Source: an uncultured Xanthobacteraceae bacterium (GTDB taxonomy: Bacteria > Pseudomonadota > Alphaproteobacteria > Rhizobiales > Xanthobacteraceae). From it: 6,752 bases of DNA. Below the pieces are notes generated by a model. That model was not told where the DNA came from. It saw nothing but the letters and a program-made list of their open reading frames with translations, and did no database searches. The stretch spans positions 1 through 6,752 of the forward strand of contig CATPBC010000459.1 of assembly GCA_955652195.1 (NCBI GenBank). Reading direction: 5' to 3'. Numbering within the stretch: the stretch's first letter is position 1; each line of letters starts with the position of its first letter. Both the position numbers and the translations under genes were made by a program. Of the stretch, positions 1-5,042 are shown piece after piece.

Positions 1-126
1 CTGATCGAGCGCATGTTCTGCCGTCTCAAGGACTTTCGAAGGATCGCAACCCGCTACGACAAGCGCGTCGACATCTATCTCTCGTCGATCCTCTTGGCAG
101 CCACAGTCATTTGGTGGATCAATTGA
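1..126 (+). CDS. IS5-family DDE transposase, C-terminal end (partial)
   Basis: The reading frame is open from the left edge and ends in TGA after 41 residues. It carries the C-terminal signature of IS5-type transposases: I-E-R-x-F, then L-K-x-F-R-R-I-A-T-R-Y-D-K. The Glu at residue 3 and the Lys at residue 10 match the E-(6)-K spacing of the family's catalytic block, so this Glu should be the third acidic residue of the DDE triad, which cuts and joins DNA at the element ends. The last 15 residues are hydrophobic and end in W-W-I-N, as is usual for this family. The start and the first two catalytic Asp residues lie outside the window, so it cannot be said whether the element is intact. The family call is strong; the subgroup (IS427-like or other) is a guess. 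Confidence 0.87.
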   Translation: MIERMFCRLKDFRRIATRYDKRVDIYLSSILLAATVIWWIN

Positions 127-139
127 GTCCGGACCCTAG
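1..139 (+). mobile_element. Right end of an IS5-type insertion sequence (partial)
   Basis: The transposase stop is followed directly by GAGTCCGGACCCTAG (125-139), which resembles the terminal inverted repeats of IS427-group elements and sits where a terminal repeat is expected. The left end is outside the window, so the repeat pairing and target-site duplication cannot be verified and the exact boundary is uncertain. A 13-base palindrome, TAGAGG-c-CCTCTA (137-149), spans the presumed border. Confidence 0.45.
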
Positions 140-194
140 AGGCCCTCTAACAGCACCCCTAGGCTAATGTGGTCATGACAAAGGGGGACTCTCT

Positions 195-305
195 ATGAAA
201 AAGTTCGCACTAGCGACAGCCGTGGTGTTGGCTCTCCTGAGCATCGCCGGCTGCGCGCAGGTCGGTAAGGGCAAAGCCCCACCGCCTGTCGTCACTAAGG
301 GGTAA
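195..305 (+). CDS. Very small lipoprotein (36 aa)
   Basis: The ATG at 195 follows a purine-rich AAGGGGGA (181-188) that can serve as ribosome binding site. Lys2-Lys3 is followed by a hydrophobic stretch (about residues 4-18) and a lipobox I-A-G-C with the Cys at residue 20. Cleavage by signal peptidase II would leave a mature peptide of only 17 residues beginning C-A-Q-V-G-K-G-K, ending in a Pro-rich, basic tail and anchored by its lipid. Bradyrhizobium genomes carry annotated peptides of this type, but I know of no function. The intact lipobox and the strong terminator 19 bases after the stop argue for a real gene. It stands alone next to the insertion sequence end and is convergent with the small minus-strand gene ending at 337. 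Confidence 0.7.
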   Translation: MKKFALATAVVLALLSIAGCAQVGKGKAPPPVVTKG

Positions 306-323
306 TTGCTGGACAGATATTGG

Positions 324-359
324 GAAGGGCTGGGCATCAAACCGGCCCTTCTCTTTTTT
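324..359 (+). terminator. Rho-independent terminator of the small lipoprotein gene
   Basis: GAAGGGC (324-330) pairs with GCCCTTC (345-351) around a 14-base loop and is followed by TCTTTTTTC. It lies 19 bases after the lipoprotein stop. Its right arm and T-run also form the 3' end of the convergent minus-strand gene, whose stop codon (337-339) lies in the loop. Confidence 0.85.
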
Positions 360-480
360 CGGTCTGATGCTGCGCTTTATCGGGCCCATTTTCGACAATG
401 CCCTGTCGGCGCTCACGCGCGAGCCGCTCCCAAACCTCCGCCATGTCTTCCAACTGCTTTTTCAGCTGGGGGTCTTTCAT
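337..480 (-). CDS. Small charged helical protein (47 aa), half-length member of a local family
   Basis: The ATG at 480 opens a 47-residue frame starting M-K-D-P-Q-L-K-K. Residues 3-24 are predicted helical and carry the pattern D-x2-L-x3-L-E-x-M-A-x2-W-x2-L-A-x-E-R. This matches, without gaps, the second half of the protein encoded at 702-881 and, more loosely, that of the protein at 1045-1248. The tail after residue 27 is polar and looks unstructured. I recall short Bradyrhizobium proteins with the same Asp-Pro, Met-Ala-x2-Trp and Leu-Ala-x2-Arg spacing, but no assigned role. No strong Shine-Dalgarno sequence precedes 480. Met13, preceded by TTGGAAGAC, is an alternative start but would cut into the motif. 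The 3' end overlaps the lipoprotein terminator. The function is unknown; that it is a gene is inferred from the shared motif. Confidence 0.58.
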   Translation of the reverse strand: MKDPQLKKQLEDMAEVWERLARERRQGIVENGPDKAQHQTEKREGPV

Positions 481-617
481 TTAAGCAGCTGTGTGACGAC
501 AGTCGGCGGCGTTCTTCTCGTATATGGTTACATACTGCTGTTTGGTACCTCATCCCTTGCGTCGAATGGTGCTCCGTACCGCTCGCTCGACTACAGTCCG
601 ATAACGGAGGATAGTTC

Positions 618-689
618 ATGGTTCACGCTTCTACCCCGATCGTTCATGCGGTCGGGGCTTTTGTTTGCAAAAAGGTTCGGGAAACTTAG
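618..689 (+). other. Possible 23-codon ORF overlapping a terminator hairpin
   Basis: GGAGG (606-610) lies 7 bases before the ATG at 618. The 23-codon frame (M-V-H-A-S-T-P-I, ending in V-R-E-T) runs through the hairpin at 634-657. A well-placed ribosome binding site, a very short frame and a terminator inside it recall a leader or attenuator. However, nothing downstream on the plus strand before about 1045 could be controlled by it, and the codons show no run of one amino acid. The rest of 481-701 shows no supported gene. The shadow frames there are low-complexity translations without a recognisable pattern. Confidence 0.2.
634..666 (+). terminator. Terminator-like hairpin
   Basis: CCCCGATC (634-641) pairs with GGTCGGGG (650-657), eight pairs including one G-U, around an 8-base loop, followed by CTTTTGTTT. 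It could end a short transcript begun in 481-620, possibly a small RNA or the 23-codon ORF. No upstream protein gene on this strand needs it, because the lipoprotein already has its own terminator. Confidence 0.5.
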
Positions 690-701
690 CGTTCCGAGGC
701 A

Positions 702-881
702 TCAATGGGGGTTTGGTAGCGAGTCGGCGGGCAGCTTCAAATGCTTTGCTCGTTCTGCAGCGAGTTTCCGATAAGCAACAGCTTGCTTTTCAAGGTCCGC
801 CCTCAACTTGGCATCCCTTTCCGCAGCGGCCATCCGTTCAAAAGTGATGGCCTTCTCCAAATATTCGGCCAACATCTTCAT
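702..881 (-). CDS. Small two-helix protein (59 aa) of a local family
   Basis: The ATG at 881 is preceded by GGGAGG 12 bases upstream. The frame stays open further upstream to 968, but those 29 codons do not resemble the rest. The protein starts M-K-M-L-A-E-Y-L-E-K and is almost wholly alpha-helical and highly charged, ending in a short Pro-containing tail. Counting from Tyr7 as 0, it reads A4, F7, M10-A11, D16, L23, Q26-A27, Y30, L33-A34. This is a 23-residue internal repeat of A-x2-aromatic-x2-[LM]-A that fits a helical hairpin. The same positions are filled in the protein at 1045-1248, and its second half matches the protein at 337-480. It has no signal peptide and no membrane segment. Similar short proteins are frequent in Bradyrhizobium as far as I recall, without known function. 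Confidence 0.65.
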   Translation of the reverse strand: MKMLAEYLEKAITFERMAAAERDAKLRADLEKQAVAYRKLAAERAKHLKLPADSLPNPH

Positions 882-924
882 GGTAGGCGAAGTCCTCCCG
901 GTTCCCGCTAAGGAATGGTATGCA

Positions 925-961
925 AAATTAGACCTTACCGAGGCGAAAGATTGTCTAATTT
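925..961. promoter_or_regulatory. Perfect 9-bp inverted repeat between two divergent small genes
   Basis: AAATTAGAC (925-933) and GTCTAATTT (953-961) are perfect inverted copies with a 19-base spacer. They lie in the AT-rich gap between the divergent starts at 881 (minus) and 1045 (plus). The position suggests an operator for a dimeric regulator serving one or both genes. A transcript could also fold it, but no T-run follows. This is inference from symmetry and position only. Confidence 0.35.
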
Positions 962-1044
962 GAAACACAGGGAACTACTTATGGGCGCAGCAAAATATTC
1001 AATAGTGACTTAAGTTTTGCGTTTATTACAATGCATCAAACGAC

Positions 1045-1248
1045 ATGTATGGCGTCCCGATGTTAGTCAGTGAAGTCGTGGCCACTTACCGTCGAAACGC
1101 TGCCAACTGCATGGCGCTAGCTCAAGAGCATTTGGACACAGGCCGCAAGCTCGCTCTTATCAATATGGCCCAATCTTGGCTCACGCTCGCTGAACATGCG
1201 GAGAGAGTCGGTGACGACCTTACCTTCACCCAGCCGATAAGGCGCTAG
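1045..1248 (+). CDS. Small two-helix protein (67 aa) of a local family
   Basis: The longest frame starts at ATG 1045. An internal ATG at 1060 (M-L-V-S-E-V-V) is an equally good start and may be the true one, since the recognisable part begins there; neither has a clear Shine-Dalgarno sequence. From the Tyr in T-Y-R-R (0) the protein has A4, C7, L10-A11, D16, L23, M26-A27, W30, L33-A34. It therefore aligns without a gap to the protein at 702-881 and shows the same 23-residue internal repeat. It is soluble and helical, with a short polar tail ending in R-R. The type A-x2-C-x2-L-A ... M-A-x2-W-x2-L-A is familiar to me from many hypothetical proteins of Bradyrhizobium; no function is known. The gene is divergent from 702-881 across a gap holding a 9-bp inverted repeat. 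Confidence 0.7.
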   Translation: MYGVPMLVSEVVATYRRNAANCMALAQEHLDTGRKLALINMAQSWLTLAEHAERVGDDLTFTQPIRR

Positions 1249-1256
1249 CGGGTCGT

Positions 1257-1364
1257 TTACCGGCTTAGCAAATCTGGCAGCTTGGCAATGTTGGCCGCGA
1301 TGCGTCGCGCCTCATCGAGCGCCGCTGCGCATTGTTCAGCTGCTGCTTTGGATCCAAACTTCAC
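1257..1364 (-). pseudogene. Possible C-terminal remnant of a small hypothetical protein
   Basis: The minus frame ending at 1257 encodes K-F-G-S-K-A-A-A-E-Q, then A-L-D-E-A-R-R-I-A-A-N-I-A-K-L-P-D-L-L. This has the look of a real conserved tail: short Bradyrhizobium proteins ending in 'DEARRIAANIAKLP' are familiar to me. The protein-like part stops where the plus-strand gene begins at 1368. The frame continues open to an ATG at 1439, but that part is antisense to the plus gene and looks like noise. A GTG at 1364 could start a 35-residue peptide, so a tiny intact gene is an alternative to a truncated one. The family is recalled from memory, not verified. Confidence 0.3.
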
Positions 1365-1367
1365 CCC

Positions 1368-1565
1368 GTGGAGTACCGGGGCATACGATACATCATCCGC
1401 GCTCGGATCGAGCGAGAGCAATGGTACGTCGCTATTCACCCCGCGGGCGTCGAGATGAAAGGGAGGGTAGTCATCGGATCACGGAGAGACGCAGAATTGC
1501 AGGCTCGCACCTTGATAAACCGTTGGCTGAAAAGGCGCTCCACGCAAGAACCAAAATCAAACTGA
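1368..1565 (+). CDS. Hypothetical protein (65 aa), GTG start
   Basis: The frame is open from an ATG at 1332, but the recognisable protein begins at the GTG at 1368 (V-E-Y-R-G-I-R-Y). The 12 residues before it, Cys-rich and antisense to the remnant at 1257-1364, look unrelated. No strong ribosome binding site is visible; a GGAT lies about 15 bases upstream. The protein seems to form a small beta-rich domain: 'YRGIRYIIRARIE' and 'WYVAIHPAG' read as two strands, followed by G-R-V-V-I-G-S-R-R-D-A-E and a C-terminal helix with W-L-K-R-R. I recall similar short proteins with the G-I-x-Y, W-x-V-A-I-x-P-x-G and A-x-L-I-x-x-W-L pattern in Bradyrhizobium, all without function. It has no signal peptide or membrane segment. 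Confidence 0.6.
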   Translation: MEYRGIRYIIRARIEREQWYVAIHPAGVEMKGRVVIGSRRDAELQARTLINRWLKRRSTQEPKSN

Positions 1566-1844
1566 CGCCGGCGTTGTCGCCACGGGTCATTCTTCGGATG
1601 TCCGACTGGGCATTCTTACTTGAGCGCTGTCGCGATGATCTGTCTGAGATTCCATTTCCGCCCTCGAGTCGCCTTAGCGCCGCGGCCCGCATTGTGTTGC
1701 TGAAATCGTCTTTTTATGTTCGTCGTCCAGCCGACATAGGTTCGACGATCATTTTTGCGTCGGCTTCCCAGCACATAAACAAAACAGAGCATTTCGTGTT
1801 TTGGGGTGGTTTAATCAGGACAAGGCTCTGCACGTCGGCTTGGG

Positions 1845-2261
1845 CTATAAGCGGATTTTTGCCCTGCTAAAAATCGAGTACAAAGAACCTTTCTTGTTCG
1901 CGATTGGGGTTAGTTGGCGAAGTGGCTTGACCGCCAGAGTGATTTTCCGCCGACCATTCGCGCGGGCATCAGTGAGCGATGACTGCGGAGCCTCACGCGA
2001 TCGCTCGAACAATATGGCACCAGCGTTGCCCCCCAACGAAATCAGGTCGTCTTTCTCGCAGGTCGCCGCGATCGCCAATCCAATCGAAGCAAGATGGGCA
2101 CGGCGGTGGCAATACACAGCGAGCAAGGCCCTCGATGTTGGCGAGACGGTCGCAATCAGCTCGTTCAGCCCATGCGCGCTGGCACGATACATCTCGCCCA
2201 GCATTTGATCAGCGACAGGACAAGGTTCGTCCTCAAGAAGTACTCGGTGTTCGGGCAGCAT
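1845..2261 (-). CDS. Conserved-looking hypothetical protein (138 aa)
   Basis: The ATG at 2261 has GGAG 8 bases upstream and an in-frame stop ten codons further up, so this start is favoured. Met20 (2204) has no such site. The centre (about residues 37-90) is the convincing part: G-L-N-E-L-I, then S-R-A-L-L-A-V-Y-C-H-R-R-A-H-L, then G-L-A-I-A-A-T-C-E-K-D-D-L, then A-I-L-F-E-R-S-R-E-A-P. I recall Bradyrhizobium proteins with the A-V-Y-C-x-R-R-A-H-L, A-I-A-A-T-C and S-R-E-A blocks, but no family name or function. The stretch I-G-L-A-I-A-A-T-C is hydrophobic but too short and too charged at its edges for a secure membrane span. The C-terminal 30 residues (from about 108) are basic and less typical. 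Plus-strand frames over this region look like shadows. Confidence 0.62.
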   Translation of the reverse strand: MLPEHRVLLEDEPCPVADQMLGEMYRASAHGLNELIATVSPTSRALLAVYCHRRAHLASIGLAIAATCEKDDLISLGGNAGAILFERSREAPQSSLTDARANGRRKITLAVKPLRQLTPIANKKGSLYSIFSRAKIRL

Positions 2262-2344
2262 CGCGAGATCTCCGAGACGGTCGTTCTACGGTGACCATTC
2301 AATGCATCGCGTTAAGACGGCGTTAACCCAGCGAAGTCCGCTTC

Positions 2345-2360
2345 GGTCCGGAACCGGACC
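2345..2360. repeat. Perfect 7-bp inverted repeat
   Basis: GGTCCGG (2345-2351) and CCGGACC (2354-2360) are separated by two bases in the gap between the minus gene starting at 2261 and the pseudogene region at 2379. No T-run follows, so it is not a typical terminator. It may be a binding site or part of a dispersed intergenic sequence. Confidence 0.35.
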
Positions 2361-2507
2361 TGATGCAGTCAAATCGTAATGTCTGCTTTAGCCTCGACAG
2401 TGGACATTCCTCGCCGTCGTCTCGATGTCAGCTTTGGGCCGATAGCGTCATTTCGCACCGCCGAAACCGTTTTGCACCGGGGCATAAATCTCGGTGCGGA
2501 CGTGCAA

Positions 2508-2798
2508 ATGGCAATCGACATCGGAAGGCGCGAATTCCCAGCCGGGCTCTGGGGCGCAGCGGTGACCTGGCCAGTCGTCGCGCAGGCGCAGCAGCTCAGG
2601 GGAACAACACCGCGAATTGGTGTCCTGTGGCACGCAAGCAATGAACAAGAAGAAGCGATCTACCTGGGCGCATTCCGACAGGGTGTCCGTGACGTTGGCT
2701 ACGTTGAAGGCCAGACGATAATTCTAGAGAATCGCTTCGCTGGCGAGCAGTATGATCGATTTGATGCGCTTGCAACCATACAACAGAAGGTTGCCTGA
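2508..2798 (+). pseudogene. N-terminal fragment of an ABC transporter substrate-binding protein (PF04392 type)
   Basis: From the ATG at 2508 the frame gives M-A-I-D-I-G-R-R-E-F, a hydrophobic stretch G-A-A-V-T-W-P-V-V, then A-Q-A-Q-Q. This twin-arginine-like export signal with its cleavage region is typical of this family, whose usual form is R-R-E-F, G-G-A-A, W-P-L-A, A-R-A-Q-Q. The mature start follows the family too: R-I-G-V-L at about residue 38, G-A-F-R-Q-G at 55-60, G-Y-V-E-G-Q at 65-70 and Y-D-R-F at 82-85. The family is normally about 320-340 residues; here only 96 remain before a stop at 2798, immediately beside the end of the phasin gene. Ligand lobes and any partner permease are missing, so it should not work. 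The frame is also open from 2379, but those 43 codons (M-S-A-L-A-S-T and following) look like translated intergenic sequence of a kind frequent in Bradyrhizobium. Confidence 0.72.
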
Positions 2799-3173
2799 TC
2801 AATCGGACATGTCGAAGGGCGTCTTCGCCACAGCCGTCGCCGCTTTGGTATATATCTCGCCGATGATTTTTGCCTGATCGTTGAACGAATTTAATTGCGC
2901 GTTCATAAACTCGGTCTGAATTTTGACGACGTCTTGGAAACTCTTGGCTTGGCTGAGTTTTTGCACGAACGCAAAGGTAGCAGTAACGTTTTGGGTCGCG
3001 TGGCTCAGAAGTATTCTATTTAGATTCGTGTTGCTCCAAGGAAGCGCTGACATCGTCTTTTGAAGCCAACCAAAATAATTCTCCATCGCCCCCTGAGCTT
3101 GCTTCGTGATCTGCTCGGCAGTCTGCTCCGCAGTTGCTGTCAAAGCCTCGAAAGGTTCTTTATCGTCTGCCAT
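2799..3173 (-). CDS. phaP: Phasin, polyhydroxyalkanoate granule-associated protein (124 aa)
   Basis: Phasins coat polyhydroxybutyrate granules in the cytoplasm and control their number and size. The ATG at 3173 has AAGGA 7 bases upstream and gives M-A-D-D-K-E-P-F-E-A-L, a usual start for rhizobial phasins; the frame extends 18 codons further without support. The whole chain is amphipathic helix. Landmarks are E-N-Y-F-G-W-L-Q-K (about residues 32-40), T-Q-N-V-T-A-T-F-A-F-V-Q-K-L-S-Q-A-K and V-V-K-I-Q-T-E-F-M in the centre, then S-F-N-D-Q-A-K and E-I-Y-T-K-A-A, ending K-T-P-F-D-M-S-D. This is the Phasin_2 (PF09361) type, and the length is normal. It lies downstream of glucokinase and the broken phosphofructokinase on the same strand, 148 bases after the latter. 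No good terminator follows; a 6-bp hairpin at 2772-2794 lacks a T-run. Confidence 0.9.
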   Translation of the reverse strand: MADDKEPFEALTATAEQTAEQITKQAQGAMENYFGWLQKTMSALPWSNTNLNRILLSHATQNVTATFAFVQKLSQAKSFQDVVKIQTEFMNAQLNSFNDQAKIIGEIYTKAATAVAKTPFDMSD

Positions 3174-3321
3174 GGCTGTATCCTTATAATCAAGGTGATG
3201 GAGCGGAAGCTCTTGAAGTGGTCGCAAGCGTCAAAGCGAGCTGCCCTATTCAAACTAGGCGCGGAGGATCGCGGCCAACGTGGCAGAGCTGTCAGAGCTT
3301 TCCGCGCAAGCTGATTAGTTT

Positions 3322-3522
3322 TCAAAGCCGCCGTTCCAAGGCACCGGCGGCGAGCAAGGATATTGCCTCCTCGTCTCCCCCTTTGGCCGCCCGCGTGAGC
3401 AAATAGACCTTGCCGATCTCGTCCGAATGTTGGCGCGCAGTTTGCAACACCCCACAGGCCAAGGCGCTGATCACCGCGGTGACCCCACCCGACTGGGCGT
3501 AGAACGCATTCTTACCGGCCAT
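3322..3522 (-). pseudogene. Orphan N-terminus of a PPi-dependent phosphofructokinase
   Basis: The ATG at 3522 has an excellent ribosome binding site, GGGAGG, 5 bases upstream. The first 40 residues match the start of PPi-type phosphofructokinases: N-A-F-Y-A-Q-S-G-G-V-T-A-V-I, then A-C-G-V-L, then A-R-Q-H-S-D-E-I-G-K-V-Y. The Gly-Gly of S-G-G-V-T is the family's first nucleotide/phosphate loop. Relatives continue 'AGRNGI'; here the frame runs into L-L-T-R-A-A-K-G-G-D-E-E and stops after 66 residues, against about 400 normally. All catalytic motifs are missing, so it is not an enzyme. It starts 81 bases after the glucokinase stop on the same strand, which suggests it was once the second gene of a glk-pfp unit. 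It does not appear to be the missing start of the gene at 5608-6752, which has its own continuous frame to the edge. A short chimeric protein may still be made. Confidence 0.75.
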
Positions 3523-3603
3523 GACAACCTCCCTATCGGATCAGGACCGTCATGCTGCCATACAAAGGTGCGGCGTGTTCGTTTACTCAATGTAGCAAGG
3601 TTG

Positions 3604-4587
3604 TCACAAGCCGTTCCGAGGGTAGGTGGCACTGTCGCTAGCCCCCCCTTCCACTAGAGATTTCAAGCCAATCAACGCGGCTGCTGGATGTGTAATCACG
3701 TATGACGGGATCGCTTCGAGGTAATTCCGGATCCTTCCTTTAGCCTCAAACCGTTTGCGAAATTCCGATCGAATGAGAAAATCCAAGATCCGAGGTGAAA
3801 TACCGCCGGCAATATAGACTCCGCCTCGCGCTCCGAAAGTCAGTGCCACATTTCCTGCAAACGATCCCAAAAAAGCACAGAACGCGTACAGCGATCGTCT
3901 GGCAAGCTGACACTCACCACTGAGGGCGTTCTTAGTAATTTCAGCCGCGTTTCGCGGTGGGGTTTCCAATCCTTCAAGCGCGCCAATCGACTGATAGATG
4001 TTTTCCAAGCCGCTGCCAGAAATGGCACGCTCGGCCGAAACATGGCCAAAGCGTTTGCGCAAGTGAGCCACGATGCGATTCTCTTGCTCGCAAGTCGGTG
4101 CCAATGTTGCATGGCCCCCTTCGCTTGCAATAACCACCGAGCGATCAACTAGGCAGGCAACACCTAGTCCACTCCCCGGCCCGAGCACAGCCATCGGTGC
4201 TCCTGCCTCGGCCCTACCGCCTCCTATCCCCGTCAAATCGGTGGACTTAAGACTGGGTAGCGAAAGAGCAACCGCTTCGAAGTCGTTGACAATTCGAACC
4301 TGCAAGCCGAAAGCCGTTTGCAGTTCACGGGCGTCAATTACCCAGGAAGAGTTTGTAAGAAGGACACGCTCACCTTTTACAGGACCTGCAATAGCAAGGA
4401 GCGCCTGATGGATTGGCGTCTGGCGACAATGTTGCGTTATGAAGATCGCTAGTAGATCCGAAAATTGCCCAAACTTAGCTACCTCAAAGCTGCTGATTGC
4501 GTTCAAGTTTCCATTCGATAACAGCGCGAATCTTGCGTTGGTAGCGCCAATATCGCCCAACAGAATGTACTCAACTGAATTTGACAT
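3604..4587 (-). CDS. glk: Glucokinase (PF02685 type, 327 aa)
   Basis: The enzyme transfers phosphate from ATP to glucose, giving glucose 6-phosphate, in the cytoplasm. From Met at 4587 the protein shows the phosphate-binding loop G-D-I-G-A-T-N-A-R-F (residues 11-20; many relatives have Gly where Ala15 stands). It continues with A-I-A-G-P-V (65-70), N-S-S-W (79-82), V-N-D-F-E-A (100-105, Asp102 being the likely catalytic base by comparison with E. coli Asp100), G-P-G-S-G-L-G (136-142), S-E-G-G-H (155-159, glucose-binding Glu and His) and S-G-S-G-L-E-N-I-Y (190-198). Near residue 280 comes V-Y-I-A-G-G-I. Length fits the family (about 321 in E. coli). The frame is open 30 codons further to 4677, but that extension is basic and untypical. 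The ribosome binding site at 4587 is weak (a G-run about 14 bases away). No terminator follows, so read-through into the broken phosphofructokinase is likely. Confidence 0.93.
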   Translation of the reverse strand: MSNSVEYILLGDIGATNARFALLSNGNLNAISSFEVAKFGQFSDLLAIFITQHCRQTPIHQALLAIAGPVKGERVLLTNSSWVIDARELQTAFGLQVRIVNDFEAVALSLPSLKSTDLTGIGGGRAEAGAPMAVLGPGSGLGVACLVDRSVVIASEGGHATLAPTCEQENRIVAHLRKRFGHVSAERAISGSGLENIYQSIGALEGLETPPRNAAEITKNALSGECQLARRSLYAFCAFLGSFAGNVALTFGARGGVYIAGGISPRILDFLIRSEFRKRFEAKGRIRNYLEAIPSYVITHPAAALIGLKSLVEGGASDSATYPRNGL

Positions 4588-4939
4588 GTGGTATTTGCTC
4601 GCCCCCCAGATCAAACTTTTGTTTTTGACTGATCGCCGCCGCTGTGACGAAATTCTTTTGGACTTTGGATCAGCCACTTTTTGAGATCAAGTCGGTTGTC
4701 GGCCTTCCAGCGCACCACAGGGACAATCAACTTAGCGGTATCTCATTGCTCGCGTGCATATGGCCGCATTGCCTTTTATTTCCCCCGACGACCATTACCC
4801 AGTATGTTCGGTGGCCATTTTGTGCATGTGCAACGGAATCAAAATCCAACTATTTTTTGGTGTGTATCCAGCACCTTGCGCTTCCTGAACACCGATAGCG
4901 TCGCAATGTGGTTGCGTCCACCTTTTTGCTGTCCCCCTA

Positions 4940-4962
4940 CGGTGGTCGTTTTTAGACCACTG
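4940..4962. repeat. 8-bp hairpin in the gap
   Basis: CGGTGGTC (4940-4947) pairs with GACCACTG (4955-4962), with one G-U pair, around a 7-base loop GTTTTTA. No T-run follows on either strand, so a terminator role is not supported. Confidence 0.35.
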
Positions 4963-5024
4963 CCGCCGTCATAAAATAGGTCCGAATACCTCTACAGTGT
5001 CCAGTCAGTGATGTTTTTGCTCGC

Positions 5025-5040
5025 CCTGCCGGTAGGCAGG
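5025..5040. repeat. 6-bp hairpin just upstream of a promoter candidate
   Basis: CCTGCC (5025-5030) and GGCAGG (5035-5040) enclose GGTA, two bases before a -35-like TTGACC. It could be an operator, or the weak end of a transcript arriving from the left. Neither can be shown from sequence alone. Confidence 0.35.
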
Positions 5041-5042
5041 CT

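Larger units (their letters stand above)
4588..5042. other. Gene-poor interval upstream of glucokinase
   Basis: Frames here (for example 4644-4898 and 4681-4974 plus) are rich in Cys, His and Pro and show no family pattern, no good ribosome binding site and no membrane or signal architecture. One minus frame around 4835-4990 (including F-R-K-R-K-V-L-D-T-H-Q-K) looks slightly protein-like but lacks an ATG start. The stretch is AT-richer than the phosphofructokinase gene to its right. It contains two hairpins (4940-4962 and 5025-5040) and should hold the glucokinase promoter near its left edge, which I could not assign. Confidence 0.4.

Noticed and set aside
367..774. 135-codon plus-strand frame across the left region
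   Set aside because: It runs antisense to two better-supported small genes (337-480 and 702-881), through a terminator-like hairpin, and has no good ribosome binding site or motif.
1720..1765. Nested short inverted repeats (AGCCGAC at 1729 with GTCGGCT at 1759; TCGTCG at 1720 with CGACGA at 1743)
   Set aside because: The arms are only 6-7 bp with wide and mutually exclusive spacing, close to chance expectation, and there is no adjacent gene start or T-run.
1421..1870. 149-codon plus-strand frame
   Set aside because: It overlaps the better-supported gene at 1368-1565 in another frame. The translation is basic and irregular with no recognisable motif, and its tail reads through a likely gap.
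1801..2208. 135-codon plus-strand frame
   Set aside because: It is antisense to the 138-residue minus gene at 1845-2261, which has a ribosome binding site and familiar sequence blocks. The plus translation looks random.
2772..2794. Hairpin GCAACC/GGTTGC as a phasin terminator
   Set aside because: It has only six pairs and an 11-base loop, with no T-run on the minus strand.
3840..4148. 102-codon minus-strand frame inside glucokinase
   Set aside because: It is an out-of-frame reading of glk; all family motifs are in the other frame.
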